This document shows, piece by piece, positions 1 through 8,918 of a stretch of 64,000 nt of DNA. The notes beneath the pieces were generated by a model that had not been told where the DNA came from, made no database searches, and worked only from the letters and a program-made list of their open reading frames with translations. Numbering within the stretch: position 1 is the stretch's first letter; the number at the start of each line of letters is the position of its first letter. The stretch comes from Cladopsammia gracilis (lineage: Eukaryota; Cnidaria; Anthozoa; Scleractinia; Dendrophylliidae): positions 1,817,501 to 1,881,500 of the forward strand of contig JAJGOT010000090.1 of the NCBI GenBank assembly GCA_022457155.1, written 5' to 3'. Made by a program: the position numbers and the translations under genes.

Positions 1-1983
1 CATGCTGACGTAATAATCAGATATGGAGCTATAAAACTAAACTAAACTAAGCCAAACAATTTATTATGTAAATTTAACCAGGCTATTAATAGTAGGCTTG
101 AATTTAGAAATCCAATAGCTTTCTCTTGCTCTTCTAATGTCTTGATTAGGATTTCTAACTTTTTCAATGACGGTTAATTTTAAATGTTTAACCCCACAGT
201 TTTTAAAGTGTCTGACAGTGGGAATGTTCTTATGACCTGCGTTTATGTCGCTGCGATGTTGGTTTGTACGGCGATGAACGGGGTTTTTTGTTTCCCCTAT
301 ATACTGATCGTCGCATTTTGTGCATTGAATCAAGTATATAACGTTGCTTGTTTGACAGGTGGTGTGTTGCGTAAGAGTGAAGGTTTCCCCTGTAGTTGTG
401 CTTTTAACTGTTTCTGTGAATCTACCATATGTTTTGCAACATGCACATCTATTGTCTACTTTACAAGGCCAAAATCCTGGATTAGTATGTTCGGCGGATG
501 TATGTTGCTTGTGTTTATGTGAAAAGTGTATCCTAAGGTTTCTGTTGGTTTGAAAGGAGCGGCCACATATTCTGCATGAGGTTTCTGATGTGTTTGGCGT
601 GTCACTGCTAATGGTGGAATGGCTTGCTTGTTCACTAGGGTCGCATGGTGGTAATCTTTTGTTCGTTAGCATCTCTGACAGGTTTCTTCCTCTACGGTAG
701 GCAACGAGGGGGCGGTCCTTAAAGATGATTTTGCATTTAGATGAGGTGTGTAGTATTTGCTGGTGTTGGTTGAGAATATTATGCAGGTTCGGCATTGCTG
801 GATTGTAGGTTACTATAAGGGGTACACGGTTAGTGACAGGATTCTGCTTGGTTCTTAGAGCCTCTTCTCTAGTTGTTCTTCTCGCTCTCATAATGCACTC
901 CTTGATGAGTTTGTTTTTGTAACCCCGATCAAGAAGTACATTGTGTAGTTCTCGGGCTCTCTTCTCAAAGAAATTGTTGTTAGAACATATGCGGCGTAGT
1001 CTCAGTGCCAAGCTGTAGGGGATGGACGTTTTAGTGTGACGTGGATGGCAACTGGTCCAGTTTAGATATTGATGAGTGTCAGTAGGCTTGGTGTATAGGT
1101 CAGTGCTAATCTTGCCGTTGTTGTTGATTACTTGGACGTCAAGAAATGGGATGCTTGTGGTTGATGAGGTTTGTTCAAATTTTATATGTGGATCAAAAGT
1201 GTTACATTGGTTAAGGAAATGTGTTAGTTTTTCCTCACCATGTGTCCATATGAAAAATATATCATCAATGAATCTGAACCAGAGTAAAGGGTGGTTAGCG
1301 CTTTGCTTCAGCAAGTGGTCTTCAAGACGACCCATGTAAAGGTTGGCATAACTTGGTGCCATCTTGGTTCCCATTGCTGTCCCTGTTTGCTGGATGAAAT
1401 GCTTGCCTTGGAATGTGAGGTTGTTGCAGGTGAGAACTAAAGTGATAAACTGTAAGATTGTTTCTCTTTTGTCGTCTGTGAAGTTATTTTGGCGCATGAA
1501 GTAATCGCAAGCTTCTATACCACCATCATGTGGGATGTTAGTGTATAGGGATTTGACATCCCAAGTTACTAATAGTGTTCCTGTAGGTAGTGTATGAGTG
1601 GTGTTTAATTCGATGAGTTTGTTAAGAAAGTCGTTGCTGTCTTTAAGATGGGAGGGCAGATTCTCGACAAGCGGTTGGAGCTGGTCATCAACCCATTTAG
1701 AGATGTTAGCTGTGGCAGAATTGATGGTGTTGCAGATCGGTCTAGCTGGCGGTGGGCGTTGCGGTTTGTGGATTTTAGGAACAAAGTAAATATTGCCAGG
1801 TCGAGCGTTTTCCATTATTAAGTAATCCGCCGTATTGTTGTTGATTACCCCTTTCGAATGGGCCTCTTGTACAGCTTGTGATACTCTAATAGCGAAATCA
1901 GATGTTGGGTCGGCGGGTATGTGAAGGTACACTTTCTTGCCATTTTCGTCAGTGCCATTAAGTTGTTTGTACGCTTCAGTTAG
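1..1983 (-). mobile_element. Penelope-like retroelement, copy 1 (5'-truncated, inverted)
   Basis: Reverse complement of the 3' part of copy 2 (about 3350-5335). It runs off the left edge of the window and stops abruptly at 1983/1984, where copy 2 begins on the other strand with no spacer. A 5'-truncated copy inverted against another copy is a usual arrangement for Penelope-like elements. I saw almost no differences from copy 2, so the insertion looks recent. Confidence 0.93.
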
Positions 1984-1989
1984 AATCAC
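64..1989 (-). CDS. PLE reverse transcriptase/GIY-YIG endonuclease, C-terminal 640 residues
   Basis: Open frame covering the C-terminal part of the PLE protein; it matches copy 2 from its TEAYKQLNG segment to the stop. It keeps the RT core (WDVKSLYTNIP, GTAMGTKMAPSYANLYMG, FIDDIFF), the C2H2 finger and the GIY-YIG nuclease (VIYLI, QYIGET). The first few codons are an artefact of the junction: the true N-terminus, including the 2A-like leader and the basic linker, is missing. It is therefore a truncated copy, probably not expressed as a working protein, although no frameshift or stop is present. Confidence 0.9.
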   Translation of the reverse strand: MILTEAYKQLNGTDENGKKVYLHIPADPTSDFAIRVSQAVQEAHSKGVINNNTADYLIMENARPGNIYFVPKIHKPQRPPPARPICNTINSATANISKWVDDQLQPLVENLPSHLKDSNDFLNKLIELNTTHTLPTGTLLVTWDVKSLYTNIPHDGGIEACDYFMRQNNFTDDKRETILQFITLVLTCNNLTFQGKHFIQQTGTAMGTKMAPSYANLYMGRLEDHLLKQSANHPLLWFRFIDDIFFIWTHGEEKLTHFLNQCNTFDPHIKFEQTSSTTSIPFLDVQVINNNGKISTDLYTKPTDTHQYLNWTSCHPRHTKTSIPYSLALRLRRICSNNNFFEKRARELHNVLLDRGYKNKLIKECIMRARRTTREEALRTKQNPVTNRVPLIVTYNPAMPNLHNILNQHQQILHTSSKCKIIFKDRPLVAYRRGRNLSEMLTNKRLPPCDPSEQASHSTISSDTPNTSETSCRICGRSFQTNRNLRIHFSHKHKQHTSAEHTNPGFWPCKVDNRCACCKTYGRFTETVKSTTTGETFTLTQHTTCQTSNVIYLIQCTKCDDQYIGETKNPVHRRTNQHRSDINAGHKNIPTVRHFKNCGVKHLKLTVIEKVRNPNQDIRRARESYWISKFKPTINSLVKFT

Positions 1990-4900
1990 TACGGTTCTAT
2001 CCTACTCGTTCTCCTAATAGCTAGCGGTGACATAGAACTGAACCCTGGCCCTACGACTAATTTTCCAGAAGGGATTTCCACCTACTGTACCAAAACTATT
2101 TGGCAACTCCGAAAGTTACACCACAAGTTAATTTCGAGCGAACTACATCAACACTTTCTCTCGTTGTACAAAAAACACAATATTACTCCACCGGGCCTAA
2201 AAATACGATTAGAACCACAGGTCGGTAACTCAAACATTCTACATAAATGGACTGATGTTTTAAAGGAATCTTCAAACCGATTGCTAGACCTTCTGATTGA
2301 ATCACATGAAACTAAATGCGTGACATTGAGAAAACAGATTGCAAATCAACAATCTATTCTTAGTAATAATCTGTCATTCCTACAACTCGAAGAAATTAAA
2401 CACTGGCTAGAAATCCAAAATGAAAATACCCGGGACCGCCTGTCTCACACGAAACAGCAGAAACTTGACAAACACCTTGGCTTTCAAGAACACAATGCTG
2501 ATGAGACAACACCTCCGTTGTCCCCTACGACTATATGGAATGATTATGAAACCGCGGTAAACTCACCTCAACCAAAGTCCACAAGTCTCTCACGCGATCA
2601 CCAGAAATCCCAAAACCCACTCCCCAATCTTAGGCAATCGTCCACACGCGTACACAGACATCATAAACCTAACAGAAGGCAAAACTCCTCCAGTCCTAGC
2701 AACAGGCATCCAACACCAACCTCTCCTCAAATGAACAACACTGTGCATGCGACCTCCGCTGTAATTCGTGACAGCATGAATATAAGTTTAAATACCTCAG
2801 TAATCGCATCAGCTCATACCAAACCTGTCAATGCAGCTCACGCCTCCAAACGAAAACACCGCAGACATTACCATCGTGGCAGACGTAACACAACACCACG
2901 CGCCAATAATAACTTTAAAACTGTAATTAACCTCTCAGACCGTGTATTATCAGAACCCGAAATCAGTATACTAAGTAAAGGTCTTAAGTTTGTGCCTACC
3001 CCAAATAGTGTGAATAAAACTGAACTTATAACCGATATTAAACGATGGGGCCGTCGTATGCGCCTGAAAGAATACTTTTGGAATGACGGCGAAACAACAA
3101 CAAAAGAGAATGACAGCCCTACATACAGAAAAACATCAAAATGGACCCCAAGCCCTGGCAGAGATCAAACCCTAGACTGTTACATTAATGCAGTGGAACG
3201 TGCCATCTTACAGCAAACACCTAACAACAAGCAGCGCTCTAACATCACCAGGCTGGAACGTGAAGCTATCAAAACACTCAAGCGTGACAAAACCATCGCC
3301 ATTTTCCAAGCTGACAAAGGAGCAGCAGTGGTTGTGCAAAATAGGAAGGATTATCTAACTGAAGCGTACAAACAACTTAATGGCACTGACGAAAATGGCA
3401 AGAAAGTGTACCTTCACATACCCGCCGACCCAACATCTGATTTCGCTATTAGAGTATCACAAGCTGTACAAGAGGCCCATTCGAAAGGGGTAATCAACAA
3501 CAATACGGCGGATTACTTAATAATGGAAAACGCTCGACCTGGCAATATTTACTTTGTTCCTAAAATCCACAAACCGCAACGCCCACCGCCAGCTAGACCG
3601 ATCTGCAACACCATCAATTCTGCCACAGCTAACATCTCTAAATGGGTTGATGACCAGCTCCAACCGCTTGTCGAGAATCTGCCCTCCCATCTTAAAGACA
3701 GCAACGACTTTCTTAACAAACTCATCGAATTAAACACCACTCATACACTACCTACAGGAACACTATTAGTAACTTGGGATGTCAAATCCCTATACACTAA
3801 CATCCCACATGATGGTGGTATAGAAGCTTGCGATTACTTCATGCGCCAAAATAACTTCACAGACGACAAAAGAGAAACAATCTTACAGTTTATCACTTTA
3901 GTTCTCACCTGCAACAACCTCACATTCCAAGGCAAGCATTTCATCCAGCAAACAGGGACAGCAATGGGAACCAAGATGGCACCAAGTTATGCCAACCTTT
4001 ACATGGGTCGTCTTGAAGACCACTTGCTGAAGCAAAGCGCTAACCACCCTTTACTCTGGTTCAGATTCATTGATGATATATTTTTCATATGGACACATGG
4101 TGAGGAAAAACTAACACATTTCCTTAACCAATGTAACACTTTTGATCCACATATAAAATTTGAACAAACCTCATCAACCACAAGCATCCCATTTCTTGAC
4201 GTCCAAGTAATCAACAACAACGGCAAGATTAGCACTGACCTATACACCAAGCCTACTGACACTCATCAATATCTAAACTGGACCAGTTGCCATCCACGTC
4301 ACACTAAAACGTCCATCCCCTACAGCTTGGCACTGAGACTACGCCGCATATGTTCTAACAACAATTTCTTTGAGAAGAGAGCCCGAGAACTACACAATGT
4401 ACTTCTTGATCGGGGTTACAAAAACAAACTCATCAAGGAGTGCATTATGAGAGCGAGAAGAACAACTAGAGAAGAGGCTCTAAGAACCAAGCAGAATCCT
4501 GTCACTAACCGTGTACCCCTTATAGTAACCTACAATCCAGCAATGCCGAACCTGCATAATATTCTCAACCAACACCAGCAAATACTACACACCTCATCTA
4601 AATGCAAAATCATCTTTAAGGACCGCCCCCTCGTTGCCTACCGTAGAGGAAGAAACCTGTCAGAGATGCTAACGAACAAAAGATTACCACCATGCGACCC
4701 TAGTGAACAAGCAAGCCATTCCACCATTAGCAGTGACACGCCAAACACATCAGAAACCTCATGCAGAATATGTGGCCGCTCCTTTCAAACCAACAGAAAC
4801 CTTAGGATACACTTTTCACATAAACACAAGCAACATACATCCGCCGAACATACTAATCCAGGATTTTGGCCTTGTAAAGTAGACAATAGATGTGCATGTT

Positions 4901-5274
4901 GCAAAACATATGGTAGATTCACAGAAACAGTTAAAAGCACAACTACAGGGGAAACCTTCACTCTTACGCAACACACCACCTGTCAAACAAGCAACGTTAT
5001 ATACTTGATTCAATGCACAAAATGCGACGATCAGTATATAGGGGAAACAAAAAACCCCGTTCATCGCCGTACAAACCAACATCGCAGCGACATAAACGCA
5101 GGTCATAAGAACATTCCCACTGTCAGACACTTTAAAAACTGTGGGGTTAAACATTTAAAATTAACCGTCATTGAAAAAGTTAGAAATCCTAATCAAGACA
5201 TTAGAAGAGCAAGAGAAAGCTATTGGATTTCTAAATTCAAGCCTACTATTAATAGCCTGGTTAAATTTACATAA
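1984..5274 (+). CDS. PLE protein: RT + C2H2 finger + GIY-YIG endonuclease (5' partial)
   Basis: Copies the element by target-primed reverse transcription; this role comes from the family. The frame is open from 1984, in phase with copy 3; the first in-frame TTG is at 2164 and no ATG survives upstream. Counting from 2164: a basic, Ser/Pro/His-rich linker (about 120-260); the RT, with KIHKPQ and RPICNT near 465-480, motif A aspartate in VTWDVKSLY (about 539), motif B GTAMGTKMAPSYANLYMG (from 598) and motif C FIDD (DD 637-638); a C2H2 finger C867-x2-C870-x12-H883 with H886 or H888; a Cys cluster CKVDNRCACC; and GIY-YIG VIYLI 945-949, QYIGE 957-961, HRR 968-970. A C-terminal GIY-YIG is the canonical Penelope/Neptune/Poseidon layout. 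Every core motif is intact; only the 5' end is lost. Confidence 0.95.
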   Translation, partial: NHYGSILLVLLIASGDIELNPGPTTNFPEGISTYCTKTIWQLRKLHHKLISSELHQHFLSLYKKHNITPPGLKIRLEPQVGNSNILHKWTDVLKESSNRLLDLLIESHETKCVTLRKQIANQQSILSNNLSFLQLEEIKHWLEIQNENTRDRLSHTKQQKLDKHLGFQEHNADETTPPLSPTTIWNDYETAVNSPQPKSTSLSRDHQKSQNPLPNLRQSSTRVHRHHKPNRRQNSSSPSNRHPTPTSPQMNNTVHATSAVIRDSMNISLNTSVIASAHTKPVNAAHASKRKHRRHYHRGRRNTTPRANNNFKTVINLSDRVLSEPEISILSKGLKFVPTPNSVNKTELITDIKRWGRRMRLKEYFWNDGETTTKENDSPTYRKTSKWTPSPGRDQTLDCYINAVERAILQQTPNNKQRSNITRLEREAIKTLKRDKTIAIFQADKGAAVVVQNRKDYLTEAYKQLNGTDENGKKVYLHIPADPTSDFAIRVSQAVQEAHSKGVINNNTADYLIMENARPGNIYFVPKIHKPQRPPPARPICNTINSATANISKWVDDQLQPLVENLPSHLKDSNDFLNKLIELNTTHTLPTGTLLVTWDVKSLYTNIPHDGGIEACDYFMRQNNFTDDKRETILQFITLVLTCNNLTFQGKHFIQQTGTAMGTKMAPSYANLYMGRLEDHLLKQSANHPLLWFRFIDDIFFIWTHGEEKLTHFLNQCNTFDPHIKFEQTSSTTSIPFLDVQVINNNGKISTDLYTKPTDTHQYLNWTSCHPRHTKTSIPYSLALRLRRICSNNNFFEKRARELHNVLLDRGYKNKLIKECIMRARRTTREEALRTKQNPVTNRVPLIVTYNPAMPNLHNILNQHQQILHTSSKCKIIFKDRPLVAYRRGRNLSEMLTNKRLPPCDPSEQASHSTISSDTPNTSETSCRICGRSFQTNRNLRIHFSHKHKQHTSAEHTNPGFWPCKVDNRCACCKTYGRFTETVKSTTTGETFTLTQHTTCQTSNVIYLIQCTKCDDQYIGETKNPVHRRTNQHRSDINAGHKNIPTVRHFKNCGVKHLKLTVIEKVRNPNQDIRRARESYWISKFKPTINSLVKFT
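2026..2052 (+). other. 2A-like translational recoding motif (copy 2)
   Basis: GDIELNPGP lies in frame upstream of the main PLE domains and is preceded by a Leu/Ile-rich stretch, matching the 2A consensus D(V/I)ExNPGP. In this truncated copy the upstream leader is lost, so the motif cannot be reached from its normal start. Confidence 0.75.
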
Positions 5275-5405
5275 TAAATTGTTTGGCTTAGTTTAGTTTA
5301 GTTTTATAGCTCCATATCTGATTATTACGTCAGCATGACACGTGTGTTCTTTCCGTTAAGCTTTTTAAATTTCGAATGTTGTAACAGTTAGTATATACCT
5401 CAGAT

Positions 5406-5442
5406 GCTCCTGATGAAGACCGTTATGGTCGAAACGTTGAGC
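5406..5442 (+). ncRNA. Hammerhead-like motif in PLE 3' region (copy 2)
   Basis: The boxes CTGATGA (5410-5416) and GAAAC (5431-5435) enclose GACC/GGTC, which can form stem II with a GTTAT loop; flanking GCTC/GAGC can pair outside. Hammerhead ribozymes are known in PLEs. Here there is an extra A after CTGATGA and stem III with its cleavage triplet is poor, so activity is uncertain. An identical motif is in copy 3. Confidence 0.55.
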
Positions 5443-5500
5443 GAATAAACCAGCAAAGCTACATTGGAGTTGGACTCTTGACCCTCACATTTTCGGTTTT

Positions 5501-5724
5501 ATTTACGTTATTTCAAGTGTCCACGATCGCTTTAGTGATCCTCCAGCAAGCATTTTACGTTGGTTAAGGATTTGCATTGTTTGCGAGACCCCTCACAAGT
5601 TCTACGGTTATTTTAAGTTAACTGTCTCCAAACACGATCGCGAATTGTGTGATCTGCTAATCCTAACTCCATCATCTTGAGGATATCAACCGTCACAATA
5701 TTCAGTTAAAAAGTTTCGTTCAAC
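5501..5724 (+). other. PLE 5' leader
   Basis: Sequence between the end of copy 2 and the first ATG of copy 3. It contains no long ORF. By position it should be the 5' UTR of the element, and the adjacent 3' end of copy 2 would act as its pseudo-LTR. I saw no clear core promoter. Confidence 0.5.
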
Positions 5725-6887
5725 ATGCTCCTGTCAAGAATTTCTGTATTTACCTCCTTTATTTTTATTCTGACGTCTTTCTCTAAAGAAAGGATTGACG
5801 GCGACTTTACTTTGAACAAGCCCTTTGAATTTAACAACAAAGATCTGATTTTTTCCTGGTTTCGTTCTACATTATACCGTGGTAAATCGCAGTGTCGATC
5901 CATCAGCGTGCGTCCCTTTCTTCACATCAACACCACCCGGAATCACTACGGTTCTATCCTACTCGTTCTCCTAATAGCTAGCGGTGACATAGAACTGAAC
6001 CCTGGCCCTACGACTAATTTTCCAGAAGGGATTTCCACCTACTGTACCAAAACTATTTGGCAACTCCGAAAGTTACACCACAAGTTAATTTCGAGCGAAC
6101 TACATCAACACTTTCTCTCGTTGTACAAAAAACACAATATTACTCCACCGGGCCTAAAAAAAAGATTAGAACCACAGGTCGGTAACTCAAACATTCTACA
6201 TAAATGGACTGATGTTTTAAAGGAATCTTCAAACCGATTGCTAGACCTTCTGATTGAATCACATGAAACTAAATGCGTGACATTGAGAAAACAGATTGCA
6301 AATCAACAGTCTATTCTTAGTAATAATCTGTCATTCCTACAACTCGAAGAAATTAAACACTGGCTAGAAATCCAAAATGAAAATACCCGGGACCGCCTGT
6401 CTCACACGAAACAGCAGAAACTTGACAAACACCTTGGCTTTCAAGAACACAATGCTGATGAGACAACACCTCCGTTGTCCCCTACGACTATATGGAATGA
6501 TTATGAAACCGCGGTAAACTCACCTCAACCAAAGTCCACAAGTCTCTCACGCGATCACCAGAAATCCCAAAACCCACTCCCCAATCTTAGGCAATCGTCC
6601 ACACGCGTACACAGACATCATAAACCTAACAGAAGGCAAAACTCCTCCAGTCCTAGCAACAGGCATCCAACACCAACCTCTCCTCAAATGAACAACACTG
6701 TGCATGCGACCTCCGCTGTAATTCGTGACAGCATGAATATAAGTTTAAATACCTCAGTAATCGCATCAGCTCATACCAAACCTGTCAATGCAGCTCACGC
6801 CTCCAAACGAAAACACCGCAGACATTACCATCGTGGCAGACGTAACACAACACCACGCGCCAATAATAACTTTAAAACTGTAATTAA
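5725..6887 (+). pseudogene. PLE protein, N-terminal part with leader peptide and 2A-like motif (split by insertion)
   Basis: The ATG at 5725 opens a leader that begins with a hydrophobic run (MLLSRISVFTSFIFILTSFS), resembling a signal peptide or membrane anchor. Residues 88-95 are DIELNPGP, a 2A-like motif, preceded by a Leu/Ile-rich stretch, so the leader (about 94 residues) would be released separately from the RT-containing product. A basic linker rich in Ser, Pro, Arg and His follows. At 6887 the coding sequence runs into a TAA-flanked transposon and stops after a short readthrough tail (stop at 7000-7002). The rest of the gene resumes at 8919. The start is the only good ATG before the conserved part, and copies 1 and 2 lack this end. 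Confidence 0.85.
5983..6009 (+). other. 2A-like translational recoding motif (copy 3)
   Basis: Codons for G-D-I-E-L-N-P-G-P, residues 87-95 from the ATG at 5725, preceded by SILLVLLIAS. In known 2A peptides the ribosome skips the Gly-Pro bond, giving two products from one frame. The predicted break here is between G94 and P95. Confidence 0.8.
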
Positions 6888-7032
6888 GGGACGGACCATT
6901 AGAAATCTTGGGAGGGGGGGTGACAATTCCCAAAAAAAAAATCCTGCAAAGGAAAATTGTCTCAAAAAAAATTCGTGCAAGCAGTTGACCATAAAAAAAT
7001 AAAATCCTGCAAGCCAACTGGTTATATATACA

Positions 7033-7060
7033 TTTATTTATTTATTTATTTATTTATTTT
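7033..7060. repeat. (TTTA)n microsatellite
   Basis: About seven TTTA units inside the TAA-flanked element. Confidence 0.9.
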
Positions 7061-7188
7061 AACCTGGAACATATGAGAGTATGACATGCTCTCTGGTAGT
7101 AAAATTCATCAAAAAGCAACTTCAGGTTGAGTCAAATGCTGTCAAAAATTACCTGCCTCAAAGGTCTATCTGGTACATGTACCAACAT

Positions 7189-8110
7189 CAGGGGCGGATT
7201 TAGGGGTGGGCCGAGGGGGCCGCGGCTCCCCCTTTTGCCTGGGATTATTATTATTTTTTTAATATTTTAGTTAGCAACATCTGTCAGATGGTATTTTGCA
7301 GCTTTTGCTTTGTTTCCTGAGATATATTTCCTTTATTATCAATATGAACATTATCAAGCGTTGTTCGAATCAACCCGCCTTTATAAACAAGTTTCAAGAA
7401 TGTTTACAGAAGCACCATGGGAGAAGACCGCCTCAACGCACTGTTGCTGCTCTTTGTTCACAATGACGTAGCTTTAGATTATGGTGCAATTGTTGACGAC
7501 TATGCCAAGGGTAACCAGAGAAGGATGACATTAATCAACCCCTGCAGTGACTCTTCTTAAAGTCATTTCCACGGGATATTTCGTTTGTTTAATTTGTTTT
7601 TGAAAAATTATCTTAAAATCTGTCATCCGAAGCCTTCATTTTTGGTCACAAATGTTCCCAGAATGCATGCAGTATAGCATCAATTTTCCGGGGGGAAATG
7701 TTGCTGCTTTCGCGCGAGGTTGCGTTCTCGCCGCAATTGCTAGCTATTGCTGTGGCTCATTTTGATTTAGTATTATTGTTAAGTTGGAAAAGGTCATGTC
7801 ATTCATCAAAACACGCATCATTTTAAAAGTGTTTATTGTACTTCTTTGACAACCACACCTTTATTTTATTAAATATTTCAGCATTTCTTGTTCAATATGG
7901 AATCCAAGCAATTGATAAATTTAGGCGTCCAGAATGCACCAGATTGCATCTCCGAGTACTCCAATTATCAAAATTTTTCGGGGGGGCATGCCCCCGAACC
8001 CCCCTAGATTGTCACGCCTTTGGCGCTCCTGATGGGCGCTAACGCGCCCATATTGTCACTATAAAAATTGCTCCGGCCCCCTCTTTATAGATTTCCTGGA
8101 TCCGCCCCTG
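7189..8110 (+). mobile_element. hAT-like non-autonomous element, TSD AACAT
   Basis: Termini CAGGGGCGGATTTAGG and the reverse complement of CAGGGGCGGATCCAGG. Flanks AACAT at 7184-7188 and 8111-8115 match exactly. CAGGG termini with a 5-bp duplication fit a hAT subgroup. Near its right end is a palindromic GGGGGCATGCCCCC block also found at 8585-8605 outside it. No transposase is visible. A related right end occurs at 57381-57416. Confidence 0.8.
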
Positions 8111-8918
8111 AACATCTTAAATTAAAACCTTGTTTATGTACATATTTGAAAACACTGTAAACATCATGAAATATGTAACCTGCTCTACTACACGCAAGTA
8201 TTTTTTTAAATACATTACAGATTGTCCAACCGTCCCGATTTCGTCGAGATTACCCCGATTTTGCTTGAAAATCCCGAATCCCGACCAATGTGATCGGGAT
8301 AGGAAAAATCCCGATTTTGACATCCGGTTCTGTCATTTTCGTCAAATTCTCATAATACTCACTATACAAAAAGACGAAATTGCGTATACTTAACTCTGAT
8401 ATCCAGATAAACTAAAGAAACAGCAAGAAATATAAAATGAAATCGAGTACTTGTATGTGGAGCCACACAAAGAGACGCAAAGCGACGAGAAGCCACATCA
8501 ATTTGCCAAACATTTTTGACAGAAATTGTTGTCTCAGAACACTAGAAATGGAGTTTCAGAGCATCCAGATTTCAAAGTTTTCTGGTGGGGCATGCCCCCA
8601 GACCCCCCTAGCGGCTCGCGCCTTCGGCGCTCGACCACTCAATCTCAATTCTTATTTCTCGCCATTTTTTAGGCAAAGGTTCCACAGTCTGACTTAAATA
8701 TACTCTCCAGCGTTTAATACCAAAAATGGATTGGGCCAGGTATAAAACAAAAAATTGGAGCTTGCATGCATTTATAAAGAAGATCTCAGAAAAAAAAAAC
8801 CTGCAGGCTTGCACCTCCCAAAAAAAAAAATCCTGCAGGAAACTCGAGCCGAAAAAAAAATTCATACACTGAAAAATTTTTGACCCCCCTCCCAGGATTT
8901 CTAATGGTCCACCCCTAA

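Larger units (their letters stand above)
1984..5500 (+). mobile_element. Penelope-like retroelement, copy 2 (5'-truncated, tandem with copy 3)
   Basis: Starts at the sequence equivalent to 5941 of copy 3 and runs through the stop codon and 3' UTR to about 5500, where copy 3 begins directly. The head-to-tail pair means that the 3' end of copy 2, with its hammerhead-like motif, lies just upstream of the copy 3 ORF, as in the pseudo-LTR arrangement known for PLEs. The 3' UTR has a short TTTAG run at about 5287-5303. Confidence 0.93.
6888..8915 (+). mobile_element. PIF/Harbinger-like DNA element (non-autonomous), TSD TAA
   Basis: Inserted into the copy 3 ORF. Its ends are inverted: GGGACGGACCATTAGAAAT at the left and the reverse complement of GGGGTGGACCATTAGAAAT at the right. 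The target copy is TAA at 6885-6887 and 8916-8918; copy 2 shows the empty site. A 3-bp TAA duplication fits PIF/Harbinger (TWA). Near both ends are A-tracts followed by TCCTGCA. No transposase frame is visible. A hAT-like element is nested at 7189-8110. Confidence 0.85.

Noticed and set aside
184..522. Open frames on the strand opposite the PLE ORFs (also 1076-1339, 3999-4262, 4816-5154, 10804-11142)
   Set aside because: They recur only because the PLE copies are identical; they are antisense shadows of the RT/GIY-YIG coding sequence.
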